Counted from the stretch's first letter, positions 1 through 6,006 are shown. The stretch: DNA of 6,337 nt from Clostridia bacterium (GCA_017454565.1 JAFTCS010000030.1:1-6337), one strand, 5' to 3'. Notes: a model not told the origin generated them from the sequence alone. Numbers and translations: made by a program.

Positions 1-1085
1 ATGTCGCCCTCCTTAACAGGTGCGTCAATGCGTTCGGGAAGGTTATATATTCTTTCAAGACTCTTCGGGTTCACATCATCCGGAAGTATCGTGGAATAGC
101 TGTTTGCCGGTGAAAGCTGGATAGTATCCTTGTTCCAGGCAAAATCAAGGCCTATCTCCTTGACAAGCTCGTTTTTGTCGATGATCGTCTTGATACTCAG
201 ATTATCAAATGCCCATTCGTAAAGACTGATGGAATCCAGCATGGCGCCGTTTTCGTAGTTTTCTCCGTTCTCGTCCTCATATGGAGCGCCGTAGGCAACA
301 CACAGGTAGGTGTAGCCGCCCTTTTCGGCAGTGGATACAAGGCAGTAGCCGGAGTCGTTGCCGGTGGAACCTGTTTTAATGCCCTTTGCATAAGGATAAT
401 AAAGATCTCCGCCGCGCACAGGGTCGATCATTGAGTTTGTCGTGACAAGGTACCTGTCATCACCGATAATATCGGATGTGGTCGTATCGGTAATGCTTGT
501 GAATTCAGGCATAGTCATTGCGTACTTGGTTATTTTCGCCATATCGCTTACGGTGGTGTAGTGGTTCGGGTCGTTCAGACCGTGGGGATTTACGAAGTGG
601 GTGTTTTCGCATCCCAGCTCCTGGGCTTTGGCGTTCATCATCTCAACGAATTTGTTAATGTCGCCTCCGCCTACATAGTCGGCAAGCACAAGAGCAGCGT
701 CATTGCCGGACGGTATCATAAGACAGTTAAGAAGCTGGTACACGGTAAGAGTCTCGCCGCCTTCAAGACCGGCTATGGAGCTTCCTGTGCCGTCAAGCAT
801 GTGCAGGACGCTGTTCTTGATCTTTACATCGGTCTTTTTTATGTCCTTTACATGCTCACAGGTGATGATGTAGGTCATGATCTTTGTGGTGGAGGCAGGA
901 TATCTGCGCTCGTTTGCATTTTTCTGGTAGACAACGGTTTCCGTGTCTATGTTTTCAAGATAAAGCGCCGTGCAGTGCGTTTCAAAGTCTATTTCAAATT
1001 CTGCGGCTTTCGCTCTTATTCCGGTCAGGAACATAACGGATAACGCAATTGCAGCGGCAATTATAACTGCTGTCAATTTTTTCAT
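1..1085 (-). CDS. D-alanyl-D-alanine carboxypeptidase, peptidase family S11 (DacA/PBP5-like), 3' end cut by window edge
   Basis: This enzyme removes the terminal D-Ala from peptidoglycan pentapeptides outside the cytoplasmic membrane and so limits cross-linking. The 361 visible codons start at ATG 1083-1085 and stay open to base 1. Residues 1-28 form a signal peptide: MKK, a hydrophobic core, then a likely cleavage after AKA/AKAA. All three catalytic motifs of the penicillin-binding serine peptidase fold are present and in order: S65-T-T-K68 (nucleophile and general base, within PASTTK), S126-G-N128, and K237-T-G239 followed by ST. Residues from about 290 look like the start of the PBP5-type C-terminal beta domain; the rest, possibly with a membrane anchor, lies outside the window. 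The ribosome binding site is CGGAG at 1098-1102, with a rather long gap to the start. Family members include housekeeping DacA and sporulation-specific DacB/DacF. The divergent coat genes make a spore role possible, but the sequence does not decide it, so no symbol is given. Confidence 0.93.
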   Translation of the reverse strand, partial: MKKLTAVIIAAAIALSVMFLTGIRAKAAEFEIDFETHCTALYLENIDTETVVYQKNANERRYPASTTKIMTYIITCEHVKDIKKTDVKIKNSVLHMLDGTGSSIAGLEGGETLTVYQLLNCLMIPSGNDAALVLADYVGGGDINKFVEMMNAKAQELGCENTHFVNPHGLNDPNHYTTVSDMAKITKYAMTMPEFTSITDTTTSDIIGDDRYLVTTNSMIDPVRGGDLYYPYAKGIKTGSTGNDSGYCLVSTAEKGGYTYLCVAYGAPYEDENGENYENGAMLDSISLYEWAFDNLSIKTIIDKNELVKEIGLDFAWNKDTIQLSPANSYSTILPDDVNPKSLERIYNLPERIDAPVKEGD

Positions 1086-1123
1086 GCTGAATAACAACTC
1101 CGGTAAAATATATAGTGCGGACT

Positions 1124-1154
1124 ATCAAACCGTCCGAAAAAATCAAGCCGTCCG
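1124..1154. repeat. two 13-bp direct repeats ATCAARCCGTCCG, 18-bp period
   Basis: Copies at 1124-1136 (ATCAAACCGTCCG) and 1142-1154 (ATCAAGCCGTCCG) differ at one base and are 18 bp apart. The second copy overlaps the 3' arm of the leader hairpin. The first copy can pair with CGGAC at 1118-1122 to make a second small hairpin in minus RNA. They may be alternative pairing partners in an attenuator, or a direct-repeat operator for a DNA-binding protein. Confidence 0.6.
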
Positions 1155-1169
1155 GCAAAACGGACAGCT
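1137..1169 (-). terminator. terminator-like hairpin inside the carboxypeptidase leader (candidate attenuator)
   Basis: The minus-strand RNA has a 9-bp stem (arms at plus positions 1161-1169 and 1146-1154) with a 6-nt loop (1155-1160), followed at once by UGAUUUUUU (1145-1137). One pair is U-G in the minus RNA but would be C-A on the plus strand, so the fold is specific to carboxypeptidase-gene transcription. No minus-strand gene lies upstream that would need a terminator here, because the neighbour is divergent. That leaves premature termination in the leader as the natural reading. This is seen as structure; function is inferred. Confidence 0.55.
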
Positions 1170-1178
1170 GCATAGATA

Positions 1179-1207
1179 TTTATACACTTATATTTTACAT
1201 AAAACAA
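1179..1207 (-). promoter_or_regulatory. sigma-A-like promoter of the carboxypeptidase gene
   Basis: On the minus strand there is a -35 box TTGTTT (plus positions 1202-1207), a 17-bp spacer and a -10 box TATAAA (1179-1184). Transcription would begin near 1172, giving a leader of about 87 nt before the ATG at 1085. A second AT-rich TATATATTTT run nearer the gene (1105-1114) has no -35 partner at a usable distance. Assignment is from consensus match and spacing only. Confidence 0.6.
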
Positions 1208-1230
1208 ACGAAAAATACAATGGAACATTG

Positions 1231-1260
1231 TTAAAAATTCCAGCCACATTATGCTATAAA
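1231..1260 (+). promoter_or_regulatory. possible extended -10 promoter of the coat-protein pair
   Basis: TGCTATAAA at 1252-1260 is an extended -10 element (TGn plus TATAAA). A weak TTAAAA at 1231-1236 lies 18 bp upstream. It would give a leader of roughly 100 nt before the ATG at 1368. A second, poorer TGCTATGAA sits at 1301-1309. Coat genes are normally read by sporulation sigma factors; I looked for sigma-E, -G and -K patterns and found only partial matches with wrong spacing, so the true promoter is unsettled. Confidence 0.35.
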
Positions 1261-1353
1261 TGTGTTCAATATTTTTGTGCCTGCTTCAGAAAAGATATTC
1301 TGCTATGAATAATCCTCCGCATGAGCGTCAATAATAATTGTGCACCTGAATTT

Positions 1354-1360
1354 AAGGAGG
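1354..1360 (+). promoter_or_regulatory. strong ribosome binding site of the 57-aa gene
   Basis: AAGGAGG is a near-perfect Shine-Dalgarno sequence 7 nt before ATG 1368-1370. It fixes the start of a gene too short for many gene finders. An upstream CCTCC at 1314-1318 could pair with its GGAGG core, which would hide the site, but that is only 5 bp across a 37-nt loop. Confidence 0.85.
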
Positions 1361-1367
1361 TTTTTAT

Positions 1368-1541
1368 ATGACAAGCAAAGAATTGCTCTATGTAGAGGAT
1401 GCTCTCGGACACGAGAAGTATTTTCGTACTCAGTGCTGCGAGACAATCAGCAGACTGCAGGACGAACAGCTCAAAACCTTTGTACAGCAGCTTGAGCAGT
1501 CACACAGCACGATATTCCAGAGCCTTTACGGCCTGCTTTGA
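1368..1541 (+). CDS. small spore-coat-associated protein, CotF/ferritin-like half (57 aa)
   Basis: This is a complete 57-residue reading frame (MTSKELLYVE... to ...SLYGLL), ending in TGA at 1539-1541. It is charged and amphipathic with no signal peptide or membrane segment. The pattern suggests two helices, roughly residues 4-31 (rich in E, L and H, including ELLYVEDALGHEKYF and CCETISRL) and 33-56 (LKTFVQQLEQSH to FQSLY). The pattern E-L-L-x-x-E-D-A-L-x-H-E, with a paired cysteine at 23-24, resembles small clostridial coat proteins that sit beside CotF-domain proteins. That resemblance is from memory of the family and not a search result. The stop codon overlaps the ribosome binding site of the next gene, so the two are almost certainly co-translated. 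The alternative is an uncharacterised small helical protein unrelated to spores; the gene itself is well supported by its ribosome binding site. Confidence 0.72.
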   Translation: MTSKELLYVEDALGHEKYFRTQCCETISRLQDEQLKTFVQQLEQSHSTIFQSLYGLL

Positions 1542-1546
1542 GGAGG
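1540..1546 (+). promoter_or_regulatory. ribosome binding site deciding the start of the CotF-like gene
   Basis: GAGGAGG overlaps the upstream TGA stop and lies 6 nt before ATG 1553-1555. In-frame alternatives are TTG at 1538, which lies before this site, and ATG at 1547, which abuts it with no spacer. The spacing therefore favours 1553. The overlap with the stop codon indicates translational coupling. Confidence 0.8.
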
Positions 1547-1552
1547 ATGACC

Positions 1553-1801
1553 ATGGAAGACAGAGATCTTATGGAGAACATGCTGCTGCTTGAAAAAGGC
1601 GTATGCGACCTTTTCATGCACGGAGCAATAGAAGCATCAAGTCAGGATGTACACCAGGCTTTTTCAAGCTCGCTGAACACCTCGCTTAATATGCAGTCAC
1701 AGATATACGACCAGATGAAGGCAAGAGGCTGGTACAAGCCCGACAGCGCCGAGCAGCAGAAGCTCAGCTCAGTGCGCATGAAGTTTGCCCAGAACAACTG
1801 A
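1553..1801 (+). CDS. CotF-domain spore coat protein (82 aa)
   Basis: This is a small cytosolic-type protein matching the pattern of the Coat F family (helical, ferritin-like), whose characterised Bacillus members are incorporated in the spore coat. From ATG 1553 it is 82 residues. Helix 1 is about residues 3-27 (LMENMLLLEKGVCDLFMHGAI). Helix 2 is about 31-58 (QDVHQAFSSSLNTSLNMQSQIYDQMKARG). Then comes the family's characteristic end: an aromatic-plus-proline turn GWYKP (58-62) followed by an AEQQKLSSVRMKF helix. No signal peptide or membrane segment is seen, which fits coat proteins assembled from the mother-cell cytosol. Only 11 nt separate it from the 57-aa gene, so the two form a two-gene operon. 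It is half the length of full CotF-type four-helix proteins, so it may need a partner or a homodimer. The family call is fairly secure; the coat location is inferred from homologues. Confidence 0.78.
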   Translation: MEDRDLMENMLLLEKGVCDLFMHGAIEASSQDVHQAFSSSLNTSLNMQSQIYDQMKARGWYKPDSAEQQKLSSVRMKFAQNN

Positions 1802-1809
1802 TATATCAG
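1798..1809. repeat. 12-bp perfect palindrome over the coat-gene stop codon
   Basis: CTGATATATCAG is a perfect palindrome that contains the TGA stop at 1799-1801. It is followed directly by a small hairpin GGGC-TTT-GCCC (1809-1819). Neither is followed by a T tract, so they are not a classic terminator. They begin the palindrome-rich intergenic stretch that continues to 2217. Confidence 0.5.
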
Positions 1810-1827
1810 GGCTTTGCCCCGAGCCAC

Positions 1828-1910
1828 CAAAGAGTTTCGCTCTCTGCGGAGAGCGAGTCGGGGGGACTTTTGCGGAAAAGTCCCCCCGACACCCCCTAAA
1901 ACTCTGTTTG
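1828..1910. repeat. REP-like branched palindrome (outer stem enclosing two hairpins)
   Basis: An outer stem pairs CAAA 1828-1831 with TTTG 1907-1910, and GAGTTT 1832-1837 with AAACTC 1899-1904, with a 2-nt bulge. Two directly adjacent hairpins lie inside it: TCGCTCTC/GAGAGCGA (1837-1844 with 1849-1856, loop TGCG; T1837 can join either stem), and a perfect 15-bp stem (1857-1871 with 1876-1890, loop GCGG) rich in G and C. The T tract needed for an intrinsic terminator is missing on both strands; the plus strand continues ACACCCCC. The multi-hairpin shape, position after a gene and GC content unlike its surroundings fit a repetitive extragenic palindromic element. It may also protect the 3' end of the coat mRNA. 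Confidence 0.6.
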
Positions 1911-1995
1911 CGTTTATAGTTCATTCAGACCGGAACTAAACGCATCGCGGCTGAATCAAATTTATGTGCGCGACCGGCAAAGTCTCGGTTCGTAC
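1911..1995. other. spacer between the branched palindrome and the MITE, no gene seen
   Basis: No reading frame with a ribosome binding site is present. The only structure is an imperfect inverted repeat, CGTTT/AAACG plus AGTTC/GAACT (1911-1922 with 1933-1942, 2-nt bulge), and a weaker ATTCAG/CTGAAT pair (1923-1928 with 1951-1956). The segment may be part of one of the neighbouring repeats or plain spacer. Confidence 0.4.
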
Positions 1996-1998
1996 TTA
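1996..1998. repeat. left copy of the 3-bp target duplication (TTA) of the MITE
   Basis: TTA abuts the first base of the left terminal repeat. The matching TTA abuts the right end at 2160-2162. Three bases can match by chance, so the case rests on exact placement at both repeat ends. Confidence 0.5.
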
Positions 1999-2159
1999 GA
2001 GCCTGTTTAGTATCTGAAATGTACGGATTTTTGAGCATATTTTTTCTCGATAACAAGGAAAAAGGACGCAGGCATACTGACGTATGGCAAGTTCTTTTGA
2101 CGCAGTTAGCGAAAAAAATTGCCAAAAAGCCGTACGTTGCTAAGATGCTAAACAGGCTC
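1999..2159. mobile_element. 161-bp MITE / foldback element with terminal inverted repeats
   Basis: The ends are inverted repeats: 1999-2015 reads GAGCCTGTTTAGTATCT and the complement of 2143-2159 reads GAGCCTGTTTAGCATCT, 16 of 17 bases identical. Symmetry continues inward. GTACGG followed by a T-rich run (from 2021) matches the complement of CCGTAC with its A-rich run (down from 2135), and the centre is CATAC-TGAC-GTATG (2073-2086). The element is flanked on both sides by TTA (1996-1998 and 2160-2162), read as a 3-bp target duplication. No transposase is encoded. Short size, terminal repeats and duplication define a non-autonomous element moved by a transposase elsewhere; a TNA target is known for part of the IS5 family, but the parent is a guess. 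Confidence 0.72.
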
Positions 2160-2162
2160 TTA
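2160..2162. repeat. right copy of the 3-bp target duplication (TTA) of the MITE
   Basis: TTA follows directly after GGCTC, the outer end of the right terminal repeat, and mirrors 1996-1998. Confidence 0.5.
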
Positions 2163-2178
2163 AATCACCTTAAAAGTT

Positions 2179-2217
2179 CAGGCACGTCAGACCACGGTTT
2201 ATGATCTGACGTGCCTG
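2179..2217 (-). terminator. purL terminator hairpin, possibly bidirectional
   Basis: A perfect 13-bp stem CAGGCACGTCAGA/TCTGACGTGCCTG (2179-2191 with 2205-2217) has a 13-nt loop. It begins 7 nt past the purL stop codon. On the minus strand it is followed by AACTTTTAAGG, a short and imperfect T run. On the plus strand TTGTAATTATTT follows, so it could also stop readthrough from the coat operon. The stem is strong and the placement right; the weak T tract lowers certainty about pure intrinsic termination. Confidence 0.7.
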
Positions 2218-2223
2218 TTGTAA

Positions 2224-5200
2224 TTATTTAAAATATGCTACGCCGCTTTCAAAGATCTTCTGGTCTTTTTCAAAGGGCACGTTGAAATAGAGGTTGTCGC
2301 CCTTGCGCTCGGAGTGTCCCATCTTACCGAGTACACGTCCGTCCGGGCTGGTGATGCCTTCAATAGCGCATACCGAACCGTTGGGGTTGAAAGTGATATC
2401 CTTTGCAACCTTGCCGTCCGGTGAAACATACTGGGTAGCTACCTGTCCGTTTGCGATAAGACGGGCAAGGGTCTCGTCATCAGCTACGAAACGTCCCTCA
2501 CCGTGAGATATCGGCACTGCATGGATATCACCGGCATTTACAAGCGAGAACCACGGAGACTTTACGGATGTGATCCTTGTGTATGCCATGCAGGAGATAT
2601 GACGTCCGACAGTGTTGAAGGTAAGGGTGGGATCGTTCGGCTTCAGGTCAGTTATTTCGCCGTAGGGCACAAGACCCAACTTGATAAGTGCCTGGAATCC
2701 GTTGCATATACCGAGCATAAGTCCGTCGCGCTTTTTCAGCAGCGTGTTGACAGCCTCGGATACTCTTGGGTTGCGGAATGTGGTGGCAATAAACTTGCCG
2801 GAGCCGTCAGGCTCGTCACCGCCGGAGAATCCGCCGGGAAGCATTATCATCTGTGACTGCTCTATGATGCGAACCATCTCGTCAATGGTCTGTTCGATAT
2901 CGGCGGGAGTAAGGTTGCGCACGATGAGCAGTACCGGCTCTGCGCCTGCCTTTTCAAATGCTCTTGCGGTATCGACCTCGCAGTTTGTGCCGGGGAATAC
3001 CGGAATGAACACCTTTGGTTTTGCTGTTTTTATTGCCGGAGAGGATGTGTTCCTATCGGTAAACAGCGGTATATCAGTCTTGCTTTCGGGGCATGCTGCC
3101 TTTACGGGGAACACGCTTTCAAGCTTTGAGGTCCAGTCGTTGATAAGAGTATCTATGGAAAGTGAGCACCCGTTCACAGTGATGCAGCCGTCGTCTGTGG
3201 TCGTGCCCAGCTCGTAGAAGAGAACATCATCGCTCAGAGCCGCACCGTCGGCAAGTTCAAGCACAAGAGAACCGCTCAGAGGAGCAAACAACTCGTCACT
3301 TGTAAGCTCTTTTGCAAACCTCATGCCTATCTTGTTGCCGAAGCTCATTTTTGCAACGGCAGCAGCCGCGCCGCCTTCCTTGACGGTGTATGCGGAAAGA
3401 ACCTTTCCGTCTTTGATAAGGGCATAAACAGCCTTGTACATAGCAATAAGCTTGTCCCAGTCGGGCATGAGTGCAGCCTTGTCCTCGGGTACGGGAACAT
3501 ATATTACTTTTGAACCGCTCTTCTTGAACTCTGCGGATATGGTCTTTGAAGCCTTTGTCATGGCAACAGCGAAACTCACAAGTGTAGGCGGAACATCTAA
3601 ATCCTCAAATGAGCCGGACATGCTGTCCTTGCCGCCGATCGACGGGAGACCAAGCTTTATCTGAGCAGTGAGTGCACCCAAGAGAGCAGCGGCAGGCTTG
3701 CCCCAGCGTGAGGGTACTTCATGCAGACGCTCAAAATATTCCTGGAAGGTAAGTCTTGCCGTCATGGGGTCGGCGCCGATCGCCAACAGTTTTGAAAGGG
3801 ATTCCACAACAGCGTATGCTGCACCGTGGAAAGGACTCCATCTTGATATGCCGGGAATATAGCCGTATGCCATTGCAGTGGCATCATCGGTTTCGCCGTG
3901 GAGAAGAGGGATCTTAGCCGCCATTGCGTCCTGCGGTGTAAGCTGTGTCACTCCGCCGAAAGGCATAAGCACAGTAGCAGCGCCGATGCTGGAATCGAAG
4001 CGCTCGCACAGACCTTTCTGCGAGCACACTTCAAGTCTTGAAAGGTTGGCTCTGAAGGCCTTTTCGGTGTCCATACCTGCAAGCTCTGCGGGAGCCTGCC
4101 TGCGGTAGCATTTGTCCGCATCGGGAGCAGTAATGTAAGCGCTTGCGACCTGAGTAACGCCGTTTGTGTTTAGGAACGCTCTGCTGAGGTCAACAATTGT
4201 CTTGCCTCTCCAGCTCATGGTCAGTCTCGGAGCTTCGGTGACAACGGCAACGGCAGTGGCTTCGAGATTTTCTTTGCCTGCTTCGGCAATAAATTTGTCA
4301 ACATCCCTGGGGTCAAGCACAACTGCCATTCTCTCCTGAGACTCGGAGATGGCCAGTTCTGTACCGTCAAGACCGTCGTATTTTTTGGTTACCTTGTCAA
4401 GGTCAACGGTAAGTCCGTCTGCCAGCTCACCTATGGCAACGCAGACACCGCCTGCACCGAAGTCGTTGCAGCGCTTTATCATGGTAGATACTGTGCTGTT
4501 CCTGACAAGTCTCTGTATCTGTCTTTCTGTGGGAGGATTGCCCTTCTGTACTTCGGCTCCGCAGGTCTCAATGGATTCCATAGTGTGCGCCTTTGAGGAA
4601 CCGGTTGCGCCGCCGCAGCCGTCACGGCCCGTTCTGCCGCCCAGAAGTACGATAACATCATCCGGAGCAGGTACCTCGCGGATAACATTTGCCTTTGGAG
4701 ATGCGCCGATAACCGCACCTATTTCAAGTCTCTTTGCAACATAACCCTTATCGTAAAGCTCTGTGACCTGACCTGTTGCCAGACCTATCTGATTTCCGTA
4801 TGAGCTGTATCCGGCTGCTGCGCCTGTGGTGATCTTCCTTGAGGGAAGCTTGCCCTCCATAGTCTTTTCAAAGGGTACGGTTGGGTCGCCTGAGCCTGTC
4901 ACGCGCATTGCCTGATAAACGTAAGCTCTGCCGGAAAGGGGGTCTCTGATAGCGCCGCCGAGACAGGTTGCGGCTCCGCCGAAGGGTTCTATCTCTGTAG
5001 GATGGTTGTGGGTCTCGTTCTTGAACTGAACGAGCCACTGCTCGGTTTTTCCGTCTATTGTTACGGGAACCTCTATGGAGCAGGCGTTTATTTCATCGCT
5101 GAGGTCGAGGTCGGGGATCATGCCTCTCTTTTTGAGCAGTTTCATTCCTACAAGAGCCATATCCATAAGTGAAACGTCTCTGGTGCTGTTCTCGCCGTAG

Positions 5201-5991
5201 ATCTCGTTCCTGCTCTCATAGTAGAGCTTAAGAGCGTCCTCAATGGTACGGGTAAGCTCGCTCTTTTCTATTTCGACCTTTTCAAGTCTGGTAAGGAAGG
5301 TGGTGTGTCTGCAGTGGTCAGACCAGTAGGTGTCAATAACTCTCAGCTCGGTAACGGTAGGATCTCTGTGCTCATCGTCACGGAAGTAATCGCGGCAGAA
5401 TTTCAAATCGGAGAGGGTCATGGCAAAACCCATGGAGTCGAAGTATTCCTTCATCTCAGCGTCGTCCCAACTGATAAAGCCCTCAACAACTGCTACGTCT
5501 GCGGGTCTGTCGGCTTTCATGTCAAGGCTTTCGGGCTTTTCAAGAGAAGCCAGTCTTGATTCTACGGGGTTGATGAGGTAGTGCTGTATCTTCAGGAACT
5601 CATCATCGGTTATATCTCCCTTAACTGCAATGAGCTTTGCGCTTACTACGTCGGGTCTTTCGCCCTGTGTCAGCAGCTGAACGCACTGTGCTGCCGAGTC
5701 TGCTCTCTGGTCGTACTGTCCGGGCAGGTATTCCATAGCGAACACCCTGAAATCCTTGTCCTCAGGGAGTATCTCGTCATATACCATATCGGCGTTTGTT
5801 TCGCTGAGGATAGTATTCTTTGCCTTTTCAAAGCTGTCGCCCTCAAGACCGCTGATATCGTAGCGGTTTATAATGCGCACAGCCTCAATTGCTTTCAGAC
5901 CGAGGTTGTTTCTGAGGTCTGCCATAAGGTTAGCGGCTTCAACATCAAAGCCTTTCCTTTTTTCTACGAATATTCTTTTTACACCACTCAT
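2224..5991 (-). CDS. purL: phosphoribosylformylglycinamidine synthase, single-chain form (FGAM synthase)
   Basis: This cytosolic enzyme catalyses step 4 of de novo purine synthesis: FGAR + glutamine + ATP gives FGAM + glutamate + ADP + Pi. At 1255 aa it is the long form that carries in one chain what Bacillus splits into PurS, PurL and PurQ. The order is an N-terminal PurS-like domain, a linker with the hallmark SDHCRH (224-229), and a first synthetase half with KNETHNHP (324-331), GGRTGRDGCGGA (451-462), FGAGG (511-515) and ISESQERM (548-555). The second half has GGKDSMSG (786-793). The C-terminal class I glutaminase (about 992-1255) has GICNGFQ with nucleophile C1096, and GHSER with H1226 and E1228. 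All catalytic residues are present. Length and motif spacing fit the Clostridium/Streptococcus clade (TIGR01857 type). ATG 5989-5991 follows AAGGGTGG by 7 nt. It has its own promoter and terminator, and no other purine gene is in view, so it appears monocistronic. Confidence 0.97.
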   Translation of the reverse strand: MSGVKRIFVEKRKGFDVEAANLMADLRNNLGLKAIEAVRIINRYDISGLEGDSFEKAKNTILSETNADMVYDEILPEDKDFRVFAMEYLPGQYDQRADSAAQCVQLLTQGERPDVVSAKLIAVKGDITDDEFLKIQHYLINPVESRLASLEKPESLDMKADRPADVAVVEGFISWDDAEMKEYFDSMGFAMTLSDLKFCRDYFRDDEHRDPTVTELRVIDTYWSDHCRHTTFLTRLEKVEIEKSELTRTIEDALKLYYESRNEIYGENSTRDVSLMDMALVGMKLLKKRGMIPDLDLSDEINACSIEVPVTIDGKTEQWLVQFKNETHNHPTEIEPFGGAATCLGGAIRDPLSGRAYVYQAMRVTGSGDPTVPFEKTMEGKLPSRKITTGAAAGYSSYGNQIGLATGQVTELYDKGYVAKRLEIGAVIGASPKANVIREVPAPDDVIVLLGGRTGRDGCGGATGSSKAHTMESIETCGAEVQKGNPPTERQIQRLVRNSTVSTMIKRCNDFGAGGVCVAIGELADGLTVDLDKVTKKYDGLDGTELAISESQERMAVVLDPRDVDKFIAEAGKENLEATAVAVVTEAPRLTMSWRGKTIVDLSRAFLNTNGVTQVASAYITAPDADKCYRRQAPAELAGMDTEKAFRANLSRLEVCSQKGLCERFDSSIGAATVLMPFGGVTQLTPQDAMAAKIPLLHGETDDATAMAYGYIPGISRWSPFHGAAYAVVESLSKLLAIGADPMTARLTFQEYFERLHEVPSRWGKPAAALLGALTAQIKLGLPSIGGKDSMSGSFEDLDVPPTLVSFAVAMTKASKTISAEFKKSGSKVIYVPVPEDKAALMPDWDKLIAMYKAVYALIKDGKVLSAYTVKEGGAAAAVAKMSFGNKIGMRFAKELTSDELFAPLSGSLVLELADGAALSDDVLFYELGTTTDDGCITVNGCSLSIDTLINDWTSKLESVFPVKAACPESKTDIPLFTDRNTSSPAIKTAKPKVFIPVFPGTNCEVDTARAFEKAGAEPVLLIVRNLTPADIEQTIDEMVRIIEQSQMIMLPGGFSGGDEPDGSGKFIATTFRNPRVSEAVNTLLKKRDGLMLGICNGFQALIKLGLVPYGEITDLKPNDPTLTFNTVGRHISCMAYTRITSVKSPWFSLVNAGDIHAVPISHGEGRFVADDETLARLIANGQVATQYVSPDGKVAKDITFNPNGSVCAIEGITSPDGRVLGKMGHSERKGDNLYFNVPFEKDQKIFESGVAYFK

Positions 5992-5998
5992 GTGATTT

Positions 5999-6006
5999 CC
6001 ACCCTT
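5999..6006 (-). promoter_or_regulatory. purL ribosome binding site
   Basis: The minus strand reads AAGGGTGG 7 nt before the ATG at 5991. This supports that start over any internal methionine. It differs from the stronger AGGAGG of the coat genes. Confidence 0.75.

Noticed and set aside
561..1043. Plus-strand frame of 160 codons
   Set aside because: It lies opposite the carboxypeptidase, whose SxxK, SxN and KTG motifs are all on the minus strand. No ribosome binding site was seen.
1188..1221. Sigma-E-type promoter for the coat genes (TTATATT ... AATACAAT)
   Set aside because: The two boxes resemble the consensus but are 19 bp apart, several bases more than sigma-E promoters allow.
970..1308. 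Plus-strand frame of 112 codons across the divergent spacer
   Set aside because: It overlaps the carboxypeptidase start and both promoters, and its composition is unlike a protein. It is a chance frame.
1857..1890. 15-bp hairpin as an intrinsic terminator of the coat operon
   Set aside because: It is followed by ACACCCCC rather than a T tract, so it was assigned to the branched repeat element instead.
1925..2204. Small frames on both strands over the MITE
   Set aside because: They arise from the inverted-repeat sequence itself, have no ribosome binding sites, and run across the element boundary. There is no transposase similarity.
2681..3217. Plus-strand frame of 178 codons within purL
   Set aside because: It is an antisense shadow of the glutaminase and second-synthetase coding region; purL is complete and in frame.
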